Assembly (NCBI RefSeq): GCF_007992715.1 | Contig: NZ_BKAU01000001.1 | Coordinates: 1,674,001 to 1,738,000 of the forward strand | DNA: 64,000 bases | DNA from: Chitinophaga cymbidii | GTDB lineage: Bacteria > Bacteroidota > Bacteroidia > Chitinophagales > Chitinophagaceae | Reading direction: 5' to 3' | In this document: positions 53,213 to 61,537 of the stretch, one piece after another | Position numbering within the stretch: position 1 is the stretch's first letter | Layout of the letters: each line of letters starts with the position of its first letter | Translations under genes and position numbers: made by a program | The notes under the pieces: model-generated | Seen by the model: only the letters and a program-made list of their open reading frames with translations | Databases searched by the model: none | What the model was told of the DNA's origin: nothing

Positions 53213-53980
53213 TTATGGAATGCACAGCTCCGCCAGGTCCGCACTGTCACCCCGGAACACATTGAAATCAACCGTAGTACGGATGCCGTTCACCCGGCCG
53301 ATGTCGCTGTGCTGCCAGAACACCCAGTTGCGGGTGCTGCGCGGTTTGTCTTTCTGATAATAGTGCGCCACCCATAGCGGGTAGTCATCGAATTCTTTCC
53401 CCAGGTAGGTTTCATAAAAGTGAATATTGGTATAGATGATGGGCTTCACGCCGTAGGCTTTCTCCATTTCTTCCAGCCAGATGCGGGCCGTGCTGCGGAT
53501 GACCGCCGGCGGCTGGTTGTTATGCACCTCTATGTCCAGCACCGGCGGCAGGTCCCCGGATTTGAGGTCTACCACGTTTTTAAAGTTGATCGCCTGCTTG
53601 AGCGGATCGCGTGTGGAATAGAAAAAATGATATGCTCCGCGGATGATGCCGGCCTCTCCGGCCTTTTCCCAGTTCCGCGCAAATGTGCCGTCCTGCCGCG
53701 TAATGCCTTCGGTTGCCTTAATAAAGGCGAAGGATATACGAATATTATCCACCTGCATCTGCCGGACGGCCATCCAGTTGACTCTTCCCTGAAATTTTGA
53801 AATATCGATGCCATGCATGGAATAATTCACGGGCATGTCTATCCCGAACTCCTCATACCGCACGAACTCCAGCTGCTGCCGCTCACGCAGCAGCCACCAG
53901 GTGAGGATGCCCCCCGGAAGCAGGATAAAGAAGAATAAATAAACGAATAGGCGCCGGCGGATGCGTCTGGTTTTTGCCAC
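53213..53980 (-). CDS. Glycoside hydrolase family 25 (lysozyme-like) membrane-anchored protein
   Basis: 255 residues. N-terminal basic stretch and one membrane helix (about 12-32), then a GH25 barrel: GIDISKFQGRVNW (catalytic Asp near 57), FAFIKATEG, GAYHFFYS, LDIEVHNN (Asp-x-Glu), and YPLWVAHYY / HSDIGRVNGI. GH25 muramidases cut peptidoglycan, so a cell-wall or prey-lysis role is likely. All catalytic acids seem present. Confidence 0.9.
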   Translation of the reverse strand: MAKTRRIRRRLFVYLFFFILLPGGILTWWLLRERQQLEFVRYEEFGIDMPVNYSMHGIDISKFQGRVNWMAVRQMQVDNIRISFAFIKATEGITRQDGTFARNWEKAGEAGIIRGAYHFFYSTRDPLKQAINFKNVVDLKSGDLPPVLDIEVHNNQPPAVIRSTARIWLEEMEKAYGVKPIIYTNIHFYETYLGKEFDDYPLWVAHYYQKDKPRSTRNWVFWQHSDIGRVNGIRTTVDFNVFRGDSADLAELCIP

Positions 53981-54093
53981 GATAAATGCTGTTGTCCTGT
54001 GAAAATACGCAGCAAGTATAGGGCAATTTTTTGTGCTCTGCGAGAAAGCGCGTAAGTTGTAGTAAATTTATACCGCCAAAAGAGGCCCTTATC

Positions 54094-55119
54094 ATGCCGA
54101 AACCGAACCTGAACGACGCACTCAATTTTTTGTCCAAATTCACATTCCGCCGCGGCTGGAATGCCGGAAAAGTACTTGGAAGCTATTACTGGAGCAAAAT
54201 GCGCAACAAACCCATACAATGGGGCGTGCCCATTTCCATCTCCTTTGAGCCTACCACTTCCTGCAATCTCCGCTGCCCGGAATGCCCGAGCGGACTGCGC
54301 GCGTTCACCCGGCCCACGGGCATGCTGGATAACGCTTTCTTCCGGAAAACCATCGATGAGCTGCATCGCGAGCTGCTGTACCTGATCTTCTATTTCCAGG
54401 GCGAGCCTTACCTCAACACCGCTTTCCTGGACATGGTGAAATACGCTTCCGGCAAGGGCATCTACACCGCCACCTCCACCAACGCGCACTATCTAACAGA
54501 TATGAATGCACGAAAAACGGTGGAAAGCGGGCTGGACCGCCTTATTATATCGATAGACGGCACTACGCAGGATGTATACACGCAATACCGCGTAGGCGGC
54601 AATCTTTCCAAAGTGATAGAAGGGGCCAAAAACATCGTGAAGTGGAAGAAGGAGCTGAACTCTAAAAAGCCTTTCGTGTTCTTCCAGTTCCTCGTGGTGA
54701 AGCCCAACGAGCACCAGATAGAGGACATCAAAAAACTGGCGAAGGAGATCGGGGTGGACGAAGTGCGGTTCAAGACCGCGCAGGTATATGATTATGAAGA
54801 GGGCAACAAGCTGATCCCCACGATCGACAAATATTCCCGCTATCACCGTAATGAAGACGGCACCTACGCCATCAAGAACAAACTCGGCAATCATTGCTGG
54901 CGCCTCTGGCATTCCCCGGTGATCACGTGGGACGGGCTGGTGGTGCCCTGCTGCTTTGATAAAGACGCGCAGCACCGTCTTGGCGACCTGAAGAACAGCA
55001 CCTTCCGGGCGCTATGGCATAACGAAAACTACGTGCGGTTCCGCACACAGCTTATAAAGGGCAGGAAACATATTGATATTTGCGCGAATTGCAGCGAAGG
55101 TACAAGGGTTTGGGGGTAG
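54094..55119 (+). CDS. Radical SAM/SPASM domain protein
   Basis: 341 residues from MPKPNLNDALNFLSK at 54094. The radical-SAM cluster TTSCNLRCPECPSG (C-x3-C-x2-C, near 62-69) is followed by IISIDGTTQDVYTQYRVGG. A C-terminal SPASM-like cysteine set includes CWRLWHSP, VVPCCFD and ICANCSEG. The substrate is unknown and no peptide precursor or partner is visible beside it. Confidence 0.88.
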   Translation: MPKPNLNDALNFLSKFTFRRGWNAGKVLGSYYWSKMRNKPIQWGVPISISFEPTTSCNLRCPECPSGLRAFTRPTGMLDNAFFRKTIDELHRELLYLIFYFQGEPYLNTAFLDMVKYASGKGIYTATSTNAHYLTDMNARKTVESGLDRLIISIDGTTQDVYTQYRVGGNLSKVIEGAKNIVKWKKELNSKKPFVFFQFLVVKPNEHQIEDIKKLAKEIGVDEVRFKTAQVYDYEEGNKLIPTIDKYSRYHRNEDGTYAIKNKLGNHCWRLWHSPVITWDGLVVPCCFDKDAQHRLGDLKNSTFRALWHNENYVRFRTQLIKGRKHIDICANCSEGTRVWG

Positions 55120-55161
55120 CCCTCATGCTGATCCGGTGGCCACTAGCGAAACCGGGCCAGA

Positions 55162-55533
55162 TCACGCTTCTTCCCCGTTACTCTCCCCTGCAGCTTTGGC
55201 GGCCGCTTTACGCCGGCGTCTTTTCCGCTGAAAATTATTCACCAGCTTCAGCCCAAGCCGTACCCCGATAAATTCCAGCGCTGTGATCAGCGCGGTAGAT
55301 AACACGGATTTGGCCTTACTGCTGCTCCAGGCGATCTTCGCCACGTTGCCCACAATACCCATCACACCGCTATTGGCGATGCCCGGCACCACGGAGTTCA
55401 TGGCCATCGATTTATAATTGCCTTTGAAATGATCTACCCGGGCCCCAAGCTCGTCTTCCAGCTTGCGGCTTTTACGCTTGAGACGGGCAATCTCTTCGTC
55501 CAGCATCGCGAGGTTTCTGATCTTTTTAGGCAT
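55162..55533 (-). CDS. Hypothetical protein with coiled coil and hydrophobic middle
   Basis: 123 residues: a basic helical start (residues 1-35, LAMLDEEIARLKRKSRKLEDELGARVDH), a hydrophobic mid-region (about 50-95, VVPGIANSGVMGIVGNVAKIAW, ALITALEFIGVRLG) and a K/R/A-rich tail. The basic and Ala-rich end is low complexity. It is first in a minus-strand run with a holin-like gene and a YtxH-like gene that together resemble an envelope-stress unit. No named family recognised. Confidence 0.6.
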   Translation of the reverse strand: MPKKIRNLAMLDEEIARLKRKSRKLEDELGARVDHFKGNYKSMAMNSVVPGIANSGVMGIVGNVAKIAWSSSKAKSVLSTALITALEFIGVRLGLKLVNNFQRKRRRRKAAAKAAGESNGEEA

Positions 55534-55550
55534 GAAAAGCGTGTATTAAA

Positions 55551-55955
55551 TTATTCATTCGTTCTTTTTTCTTTTACCTTTTCTTCGATCTTCTCTTCCA
55601 TTTCCTGTATCTCCTCTACCAGCTCCGCCGCCAGCATATTGGCCAGCGGGCGCTGTATCAGGCTTTTCCTGAACGCGAGCATGAGCAGGAGCAACAACAC
55701 AAAGAATCCTGCCGCGCAGGAAAATCCGATCGTAAAGCTGTTCGTCATTTCACCGATCCAGAAGCCGACCACCATACCCAGGAACACGATCACGAAAAAG
55801 AACAGCAGGAAAGCCATCAATAGCGAAAAGAACAAACCTAACGCCTTGCTTAACTTTCCCGCTGCCTGTAATTTGATGAGGTCAAGCCGGGTTTCGAGGT
55901 AATTTTTGGCCACCTTGCCTGTCTCGGTAAAATAATTGGAAAAATTATCTTCCAT
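55551..55955 (-). CDS. Holin-X-like (Phage_holin_3_6 type) membrane protein
   Basis: 134 residues. An N-terminal helical part (YFTETGKVAKNYLETRLDLIKLQAAGKLSKAL), two tight membrane helices at about 42-65 and 75-95, and an acidic coiled C-terminus (EIQEMEEKIEEKVKEK). The pattern fits the family named after phage holins, but most members are cellular stress proteins. It lies between the 55162 and YtxH-like genes. Confidence 0.8.
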   Translation of the reverse strand: MEDNFSNYFTETGKVAKNYLETRLDLIKLQAAGKLSKALGLFFSLLMAFLLFFFVIVFLGMVVGFWIGEMTNSFTIGFSCAAGFFVLLLLLMLAFRKSLIQRPLANMLAAELVEEIQEMEEKIEEKVKEKRTNE

Positions 55956-55985
55956 GCATTTGTTTTTAGATGCTAAAAAAGTCCT

Positions 55986-56180
55986 TTAGGTCAGTTCATT
56001 TTCGATCGCATCTTCATACTGTTGCTTTTTCGCACGGAACTTTTCTTTCAGTTTGTCAGCCTGGTATTTCAGCTTGTCCACCAGTTCATCCTTTTTGTCG
56101 GAATTCAGAAAATAACCAACGGCTACGCCTACAGCAGCTCCTACGATAAAGGACACGACTGCTTTTGAACTTCTGCTCAT
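55986..56180 (-). CDS. YtxH-like small protein
   Basis: 64 residues, start MSRSSKAVVSFIVGAAVGVAVGY at 56180 (a longer reading to 56369 is unsupported). One hydrophobic segment (6-24) with the GxxxG-rich VGAAVGVAVGYFLN, then a K/E-rich helix (DELVDKLKYQADKLKEKFRAKKQ). This matches YtxH/DUF-type stress proteins. It forms a three-gene minus-strand set with its two neighbours. Confidence 0.8.
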   Translation of the reverse strand: MSRSSKAVVSFIVGAAVGVAVGYFLNSDKKDELVDKLKYQADKLKEKFRAKKQQYEDAIENELT

Positions 56181-56411
56181 AGTTAAGTGTTTTTTAAATG
56201 TGAAAGATTTGGGTGCTGATTTAATCACGGCGGCGGTACATTGCCTCCGTTTTTTAAGGTTACAAACTTTGTTCCACAATTTACCCAAAGTTATTAATTT
56301 AATCTTAAAACAACTATATAATATTGACGGGAAGCACGTTTCGGCGCATTGGCATACTTTGTGATCCAACGAAAAACATGTAGGTTTGAATATACGACCT
56401 CAAGCAACACT

Positions 56412-57488
56412 ATGAGTTATCTTGATAATGAACGCCTCAAACAGATCATTTTTTTACTGATCATCGCTTTCCTGGGCATTATCCTGTTCAAGGAGCTGTA
56501 TGCCTTCTTTCCGGGGTTCCTCGGGGCGGTTACCTTTTATGTGCTGTCCCGCAACTACATGTTCCGGCTGGTGGAAAACCGCGGCTGGAAGCGCAACTGG
56601 GCGGCCACGGTCATTATGGTGTTGTCTTTCCTCATCATTCTGTTGCCGATCGGCATGCTGGTGAACATGCTCACTGCCAAGGTGTCTTACGCCGTCAAAC
56701 ATTCTTCCGAGCTGATCGCGGGGCTGCAGGGCATCAACAAGCAACTGCAGGATTCCCTGGGCGTGAACCTCATGACGCCCGACCGGCTGGCAAAGCTGCA
56801 GGAATATATCACCAATGTGCTGCCGGTGTTTGTGGGCGCCACTTTCAACACGCTTACCGCCGTAGCCATCATGTATTTTATCCTTTATTTCATGCTGGTG
56901 CATGCGCGGGAAATGGAGGAGGCGCTGTACGAATACATTCCGCTGAAAGACGAGAATGTGGAACTGCTTGGGAAGGAAATGAAGAACATGGTGGTGAGCA
57001 ACGCCATCGGCATTCCGCTCATTGCGTTGATACAGGGCGTGGTGTCGCTGGTGGGATACCTGATCTTCGGCGTGCCGGAGGCGGTGTTCTGGTTCGTGGT
57101 GACCTGCTTTACCGCCATGCTGCCGATCATCGGCGCGGCGGCGGTGTATGTGCCGATGGGCATCTTCATGCTGTCTTCCGGCCAGACCTGGCAGGGCATT
57201 GCCGTGCTGGCATACGGCTTTGGCGTGGTAGGTTCGTCCGATAATATTTTCAGGATGATGCTGGCGAAGCGGATCGGGGACGTGCATCCGCTAATCACCA
57301 TCTTCGGCGTTATCGTGGGAGTGAACCTCTTCGGGTTCATCGGCCTGATATTCGGCCCCTTACTGATCTCCCTGCTGATCGTGCTGATAAAGATCTATTC
57401 GAACGAATACCTCGTGAAGAAAAGAGAAGTGAAGGTGGTGCGCACGGCGCATTCCAAAGAAAAGAAAATGAAACAAACGGGGGAATAA
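56412..57488 (+). CDS. AI-2E family transporter (YhhQ/PerM-like permease)
   Basis: 358 residues from MSYLDNERLKQI at 56412. Eight or so hydrophobic segments, with the family features VENRGWKRNWAATVIMVLSF, a long soluble middle (MLTAKVSYAVKHSSELIAGLQ), VVSNAIGIPLIALIQGVVSLVGYLIFG and the end LIFGPLLISLLIVLIKIY. AI-2E proteins are diverse permeases; the name does not imply autoinducer transport. Confidence 0.9.
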   Translation: MSYLDNERLKQIIFLLIIAFLGIILFKELYAFFPGFLGAVTFYVLSRNYMFRLVENRGWKRNWAATVIMVLSFLIILLPIGMLVNMLTAKVSYAVKHSSELIAGLQGINKQLQDSLGVNLMTPDRLAKLQEYITNVLPVFVGATFNTLTAVAIMYFILYFMLVHAREMEEALYEYIPLKDENVELLGKEMKNMVVSNAIGIPLIALIQGVVSLVGYLIFGVPEAVFWFVVTCFTAMLPIIGAAAVYVPMGIFMLSSGQTWQGIAVLAYGFGVVGSSDNIFRMMLAKRIGDVHPLITIFGVIVGVNLFGFIGLIFGPLLISLLIVLIKIYSNEYLVKKREVKVVRTAHSKEKKMKQTGE

Positions 57489-57503
57489 TTCCACAATCCG
57501 TGA

Positions 57504-58076
57504 CTAGCTTTTGTAATAATTGTTCTCCGACATATATTTCCACACATTATCCGGCACCATGTAGCGGATGGACTTGCCTTCCTGTATCCAGCGGCGGATG
57601 TTGCTGGACGAAATGTCCAGTAACGGCGCATCCACAATGGTGACGTTGCCTCCGAACGTATCGGTTACTTCGTGACCGGGACGGCTGTACACGTAGATCG
57701 CATAATTGTCCAGCAGCTGCCGGTAATTCTTCCAGCGCGGAATATTCTGAAAGCTGTCGCTTCCCATGATCACCACAAATTCCTGTGTGGGAAATTTCTC
57801 CGTGAGATAGGTAAGGGTGTCTATCGTGAAGGAGGGGCGTGGCAGGGAAAATTCAATATTGCTGACGCGCAACCGCGGCTCGTCCTGCACGGCCATTTCG
57901 GCGAGATGCAGGCGGTGATGTTCGTTCAGCAGGGTGGAAGAGGACTTCAGCGGGTTGTGGGGAGACACTACCAGCCAGACCTTGTCCAGGTCCGTATGAT
58001 AAGCCATGAAATTCGCGATGATCATATGCCCGGTGTGTACGGGATTGAAAGAGCCGAAGTATAAACCGATTTTCAT
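57504..58076 (-). CDS. nadD: Nicotinate-nucleotide adenylyltransferase
   Basis: 190 residues from MKIGLYFGSFNPVHTGHM at 58076. Nucleotidyltransferase landmarks: GSFNPVHTGH (8-17), VSPHNPLKSS, IMGSDSFQNI and DAPLLDISSSNIRRWI. It adenylates NaMN to deamido-NAD in NAD biosynthesis. The neighbouring paaD lies 17 bases upstream on the same strand, but the pathways are unrelated. Confidence 0.96.
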   Translation of the reverse strand: MKIGLYFGSFNPVHTGHMIIANFMAYHTDLDKVWLVVSPHNPLKSSSTLLNEHHRLHLAEMAVQDEPRLRVSNIEFSLPRPSFTIDTLTYLTEKFPTQEFVVIMGSDSFQNIPRWKNYRQLLDNYAIYVYSRPGHEVTDTFGGNVTIVDAPLLDISSSNIRRWIQEGKSIRYMVPDNVWKYMSENNYYKS

Positions 58077-58093
58077 GGCGGCAAGATACAAAC

Positions 58094-58579
58094 TTACTCC
58101 AACGGTTTAAAATGTTCGAACACCTGGCCGCAATCCCTGCAATAGTGAATGGCCCTGCAAAGCGTGGAGCCGAACGGGGAGCGGAGGTAGGTGTTTTTAC
58201 TGCCGCAATGCGCGCAGGGCGTTTGCAGCAATATCTCCGAGTAGGCTTCTCCGTTAGATATCTGCGGCGGCGCTATGCCGAAGTTTTTCAGCTTTTCCTT
58301 CGCGCTGTCCGTCATGCGGTTGCTGGTCCAGTGCGCTTCCCTGTCGATCTCCACGGTGACCACAGTTTGCAGCGTTTCTTCCAGCACGGTGCGGATGTTC
58401 CGGCGGATCAGCTCCACGGCGGGGCAGGCGGCGAAGGTGGGGATCATCTTCACATGCACCGCTTCCCCGGCAACTTCCACGGCGGTGATCATCCCCAGGT
58501 CCAGTACGTTCAGCACCGGTATCTCCGGGTCCATCACCTGTTCCAGCGCTTTATATATGTTCGTTTCGTTCAGTTCCAT
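58094..58579 (-). CDS. paaD: 1,2-phenylacetyl-CoA epoxidase subunit PaaD
   Basis: 161 residues from MELNETNIYKALEQVM at 58579 (an upstream start at 58588 overlaps paaC). The N-terminal DUF59/MIP18-like domain shows DPEIPVLNVLDLGMI and MIPTFAACPAVELI. The C-terminal domain carries four Cys in CAHCGSKN and CRDCGQVF (C-x2-C ... C-x2-C). PaaD is thought to mature the epoxidase iron or cluster site. Ends 2 bases after paaC. Confidence 0.92.
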   Translation of the reverse strand: MELNETNIYKALEQVMDPEIPVLNVLDLGMITAVEVAGEAVHVKMIPTFAACPAVELIRRNIRTVLEETLQTVVTVEIDREAHWTSNRMTDSAKEKLKNFGIAPPQISNGEAYSEILLQTPCAHCGSKNTYLRSPFGSTLCRAIHYCRDCGQVFEHFKPLE

Positions 58580-58581
58580 AT

Positions 58582-59346
58582 TTACCATGTTGCGGCAGGG
58601 TCTGTGCGGAATACATTCCCCATTTCTTCCAGCAGCGGCTGCAGGTGTACCGTGTGACACCCTTTCCTTCCGCCGTAGGCGGGCTGTACGGCATGTTCGC
58701 CGGGCAGGTTGAGCGCGGCGGCGGACAGGATGGCATAAATGCGGTCCATCCACAACTGCTGCAATGCCTTTTCTCCGGGATATACTTTCTCCGCCACCAG
58801 CAGGTCTTCCGCTTCGCCGCCGGGCTCAAACAGGCCGAGCGCCAGCGGAAAGCAGGCGTTCAGCGCGGATTGCATGCGGGCGTAACTTTCTTCGCCGGCG
58901 CGGCAGAGCTGCGTGATCCAGGCGTTGGCGTGCAGCGTGTGATATTTGATCTCTCCTTTCAGCTTTCTCGCGAGCGGCTGCAGGGGTGCAAAGCTGCTTT
59001 GCTGCAGCTGTTCATAACGGATGGCCTCCGCATGATCAAATAAAAAATGCCGCATCAGGCTGAAGTCATATTCGCCATTGGGCTGTTCTACCAGGTGGCA
59101 GCAACGGTAGTCTTTTTCATTGCGCAAAAAGGCAAACTGGTCGGGATCGCCGCCGCCGAGGTCTTCCTGCTGAATGCGGTACAATGCCCATGCATGGCCG
59201 ATCTTGTCTTGCGCCATGGAAGAAAATGCAATGTCCTCTTCCATCACAGGTCCCAGGCCGGTCCACTCCGAATTGCGGTGGCCAAGTATCAGCGCATCGT
59301 CCGCCATGGCGGTGAGCATATATATCAGTGCGTTATTCTTCGTCAT
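58582..59346 (-). CDS. paaC: 1,2-phenylacetyl-CoA epoxidase subunit PaaC
   Basis: 254 residues, a ferritin-like structural subunit that pairs with PaaA. Conserved helices: DALILGHRNSEWTGLGPVMEEDIAFSSMAQDKIGHAWALY, YDFSLMRHFLFDHAEAIRYEQLQQSS and ELKG-like LKGEIKYHTLHANAW. The order paaA-paaB-paaC-paaD on the minus strand is the standard one. The 3' end touches paaD and the start overlaps paaB by 14 bases. Confidence 0.94.
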   Translation of the reverse strand: MTKNNALIYMLTAMADDALILGHRNSEWTGLGPVMEEDIAFSSMAQDKIGHAWALYRIQQEDLGGGDPDQFAFLRNEKDYRCCHLVEQPNGEYDFSLMRHFLFDHAEAIRYEQLQQSSFAPLQPLARKLKGEIKYHTLHANAWITQLCRAGEESYARMQSALNACFPLALGLFEPGGEAEDLLVAEKVYPGEKALQQLWMDRIYAILSAAALNLPGEHAVQPAYGGRKGCHTVHLQPLLEEMGNVFRTDPAATW

Positions 59347-59716
59347 GTCGGGTTGATTTCCGGTATTTGTTGATCTTTTCCATCACCTTGAATCCGCTGG
59401 CATCGCGGTAGGTCTTTTCGAGATTGTTGGCGAACATGTCTTCATCTTCCGCGCTGAACGCCAGGATGTCCGCGCTCCGCACCACCCAGATGTTCACGCA
59501 TTTCTTGCGCCGCCCGAATTGTTCCTTGGCGAAAATGAGCGCCATTTGCGCGTTGGGGGCATGCACACATCCAACGTGCTCATGATGCGCGCCGCGTTTT
59601 TCCTGGTGAAATACTTCAAATACGTTCCAGTTTTCCCCGTCCTGCACTGTCACTGCTTCGCCGGAGGGGTTGAGTTGCAGACGGTTGACACGTGGATCTA
59701 ATGATTGGTTTTCCAT
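59333..59716 (-). CDS. paaB: 1,2-phenylacetyl-CoA epoxidase subunit PaaB
   Basis: 127 residues, the small PaaB subunit that links the catalytic subunits. Sequence features: WNVFEVFHQEKRGAHHEHVGCVHAPNAQMAL and WVVRSADILAFSAEDEDMFAN, matching the family. It overlaps paaC by 14 bases and is 15 bases from paaA. PaaE, the reductase, is not visible in this window. Confidence 0.93.
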   Translation of the reverse strand: MENQSLDPRVNRLQLNPSGEAVTVQDGENWNVFEVFHQEKRGAHHEHVGCVHAPNAQMALIFAKEQFGRRKKCVNIWVVRSADILAFSAEDEDMFANNLEKTYRDASGFKVMEKINKYRKSTRHDEE

Positions 59717-59731
59717 ACTGTTTTTATATGT

Positions 59732-60730
59732 TTATGCCACGGGGGCCGCTATCCTGTCTTTCGGGTTCATCAAAGCCTTGCGCACCCATCGCCCGTGTGT
59801 TTCCGCCCATTTGCGCACGTTCAGCCTTTCCTGGTTGCAGGGGCCGCCGCCATTGATCACCTTTTTGAAGAGGTCCCAGTCGGGGTCCGAATATTCCCAT
59901 TTTCCGGTGTCCGGATCTTTCCGCAGTTTTTCATCCGGCAGCGTCAGCCCGAGGTCCCATATCTTGGGTACGTAGGTGTCCAGGAACTGATTGCGCATAT
60001 CGTCGTTGCTGGCCATTTTTACTTTCCATTGCATCAGCTTTTCACTGTGCACGGAGCTTTTATCCGGCGGGCCGAAGAAATGCATGATCGGTTGCCACCA
60101 GCGGTTCAGCGCATCCTGCAGCATCGCGCGCTGCGCGGGCGTTCCCGTGGCCAGTTCAATAAAGGCGTCGTGGCCCTGCTTGAGGTGAAAGCTCTCCTCA
60201 TAACAGATCCTTTCCAGCGCCCGGCAATAAGGCCCATAAGAACCTTTTGCGTTGGCTACCTGGTTAACGATCGCCGCCGCGTCTATGAGAAAACCGATGA
60301 CGGTCACGTCCGCCCAGGTTTCCGCGGGATAATTGAACACATTGGAATATTTGGATTTTCCGCTCAGCAGGTCGTTGATCATCGCTTCGCGGCTTTTGCC
60401 GAGGGTTTCGGCGGCATTGTACAGCAGCTGGCCGTGGCCGATCTCGTCCTGCACTTTGGCAATCAGCGCCAGTTTGCGCTTGAAGCCCGGTGCGCGGGTG
60501 ATCCAGGTGCCTTCGGGCAGTGCGCCCATAATTTCGGAATGTGCATGCTGTTCTATCAGCCGTATCAGCTGGCGCCGGTATTCAGAAGGCATCCAGTCTC
60601 CCGGCTCGATCTTTTCTCCGCGGGCAATGCGGGCTTCGAAATCCGCTAACTTTTCCGGATCATCGTGCAATTGCTCTTCGTTCAACTGCCGTTTGTTCGG
60701 CTCGTCGAAAATGTATCCGCCTCCGTACAT
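59732..60730 (-). CDS. paaA: 1,2-phenylacetyl-CoA epoxidase catalytic subunit PaaA
   Basis: 332 residues, the di-iron monooxygenase that epoxidises phenylacetyl-CoA. Iron ligand motifs: the Glu/His of [25 protein letters not shown] (E-x2-H), and [15 protein letters not shown] (E-x2-H), as expected for the ferritin-like site. [12 protein letters not shown] and the C-terminal [15 protein letters not shown] are family-typical. It heads the paaABCD operon; a promoter lies at 60753-60783. Confidence 0.96.
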   Translation of the reverse strand: MYGGGYIFDEPNKRQLNEEQLHDDPEKLADFEARIARGEKIEPGDWMPSEYRRQLIRLIEQHAHSEIMGALPEGTWITRAPGFKRKLALIAKVQDEIGHGQLLYNAAETLGKSREAMINDLLSGKSKYSNVFNYPAETWADVTVIGFLIDAAAIVNQVANAKGSYGPYCRALERICYEESFHLKQGHDAFIELATGTPAQRAMLQDALNRWWQPIMHFFGPPDKSSVHSEKLMQWKVKMASNDDMRNQFLDTYVPKIWDLGLTLPDEKLRKDPDTGKWEYSDPDWDLFKKVINGGGPCNQERLNVRKWAETHGRWVRKALMNPKDRIAAPVA

Positions 60731-60752
60731 GGGACGATTGTTTTGGTTCCTT

Positions 60753-60783
60753 GTAAATTACAGAATTTTGAGCGATCACCCAA
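60753..60783 (-). promoter_or_regulatory. Promoter of the paa operon
   Basis: On the minus strand TTG (60781-60783), a 20-base spacer, then TAATTTAC (60753-60760), two mismatches to TAnnTTTG. Spacing is ideal; the -7 fit is only partial. No TetR or PaaR palindrome was recognised here. Confidence 0.5.
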
Positions 60784-60874
60784 TTTAAGGGCCGCAAGGC
60801 GGAGCGGTGGCCGTTTGGAAGGGAAATTTTTGCCCGTCCAAAATCTCCCTCCGATTTCCGAACTTCATAACACG

Positions 60875-61486
60875 ATGTTTGTCCGTTTTCTTTTAGCTGG
60901 ATGTTTGTGTTGCCTGCCTGGGCAGCAAGCTACGGCGCAGACCGTGGTGAAAGTGGTTTTCCGGGAGGACGACCGGCCGGAGGACAGGCAATCCGACACC
61001 CTGTTCTACCACCAGCGGGCCTCCTCGGCGGACGATTACCGCGGCAGGGTACCCGCATCCGCGAAAAGCGAAGCCGTGAGCTTCACCAGCTTTGCGTTCG
61101 AAGGCGGCAGCCGCCGGTTCCGGGATACGCTGGAAGTAACGCTCGTACTGCAGGTTTTCTGGGTAAAAAGCTCCTCCTGGGCCCGCTCTCATCCGCCCAG
61201 CCGGCACACGCTCGAGCACGAACAGATCCATTTCGATATCACCCGCCTCGTAGCGGAAGGCTTCCGCCGCAAAGTGCTGAACATGGAACTGACCATAGAA
61301 GATCATGAAAGCCGCATCCAGTATGAATACCTGGAATCATTCCGGGAAATGAACCGGCGCCAGGAAGCGTTTGACGATGCCGTGCGAAGCGGTCTGGATG
61401 CAGCGGAACAGCGCATCTGGCGGGAAAAAATCCGCAATGCCCTGCTCGACGCGGGTGTCAAGCCGGCCACACCACAAAATTTTTGA
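60875..61486 (+). CDS. DUF922-like exported zinc-site protein
   Basis: 203 residues from MFVRFLLAGCLCCLPG at 60875: a signal peptide, then a beta domain with SFTSFAFEGGSRRFRDTLEVTLVLQVFW, and the metal-binding helix LEHEQIHFDITRLVAEGF, an HExxH-like HEQIH typical of DUF922 putative Zn proteases. The C-terminal part is helical and charged. It is divergent from paaA and followed by an S41 peptidase. Activity is unproven. Confidence 0.8.
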   Translation: MFVRFLLAGCLCCLPGQQATAQTVVKVVFREDDRPEDRQSDTLFYHQRASSADDYRGRVPASAKSEAVSFTSFAFEGGSRRFRDTLEVTLVLQVFWVKSSSWARSHPPSRHTLEHEQIHFDITRLVAEGFRRKVLNMELTIEDHESRIQYEYLESFREMNRRQEAFDDAVRSGLDAAEQRIWREKIRNALLDAGVKPATPQNF

Positions 61487-61537
61487 GGCCCTTCCTCCGT
61501 TTATTCAGTTATATTACATTAAGATTTAAGCCAATTT

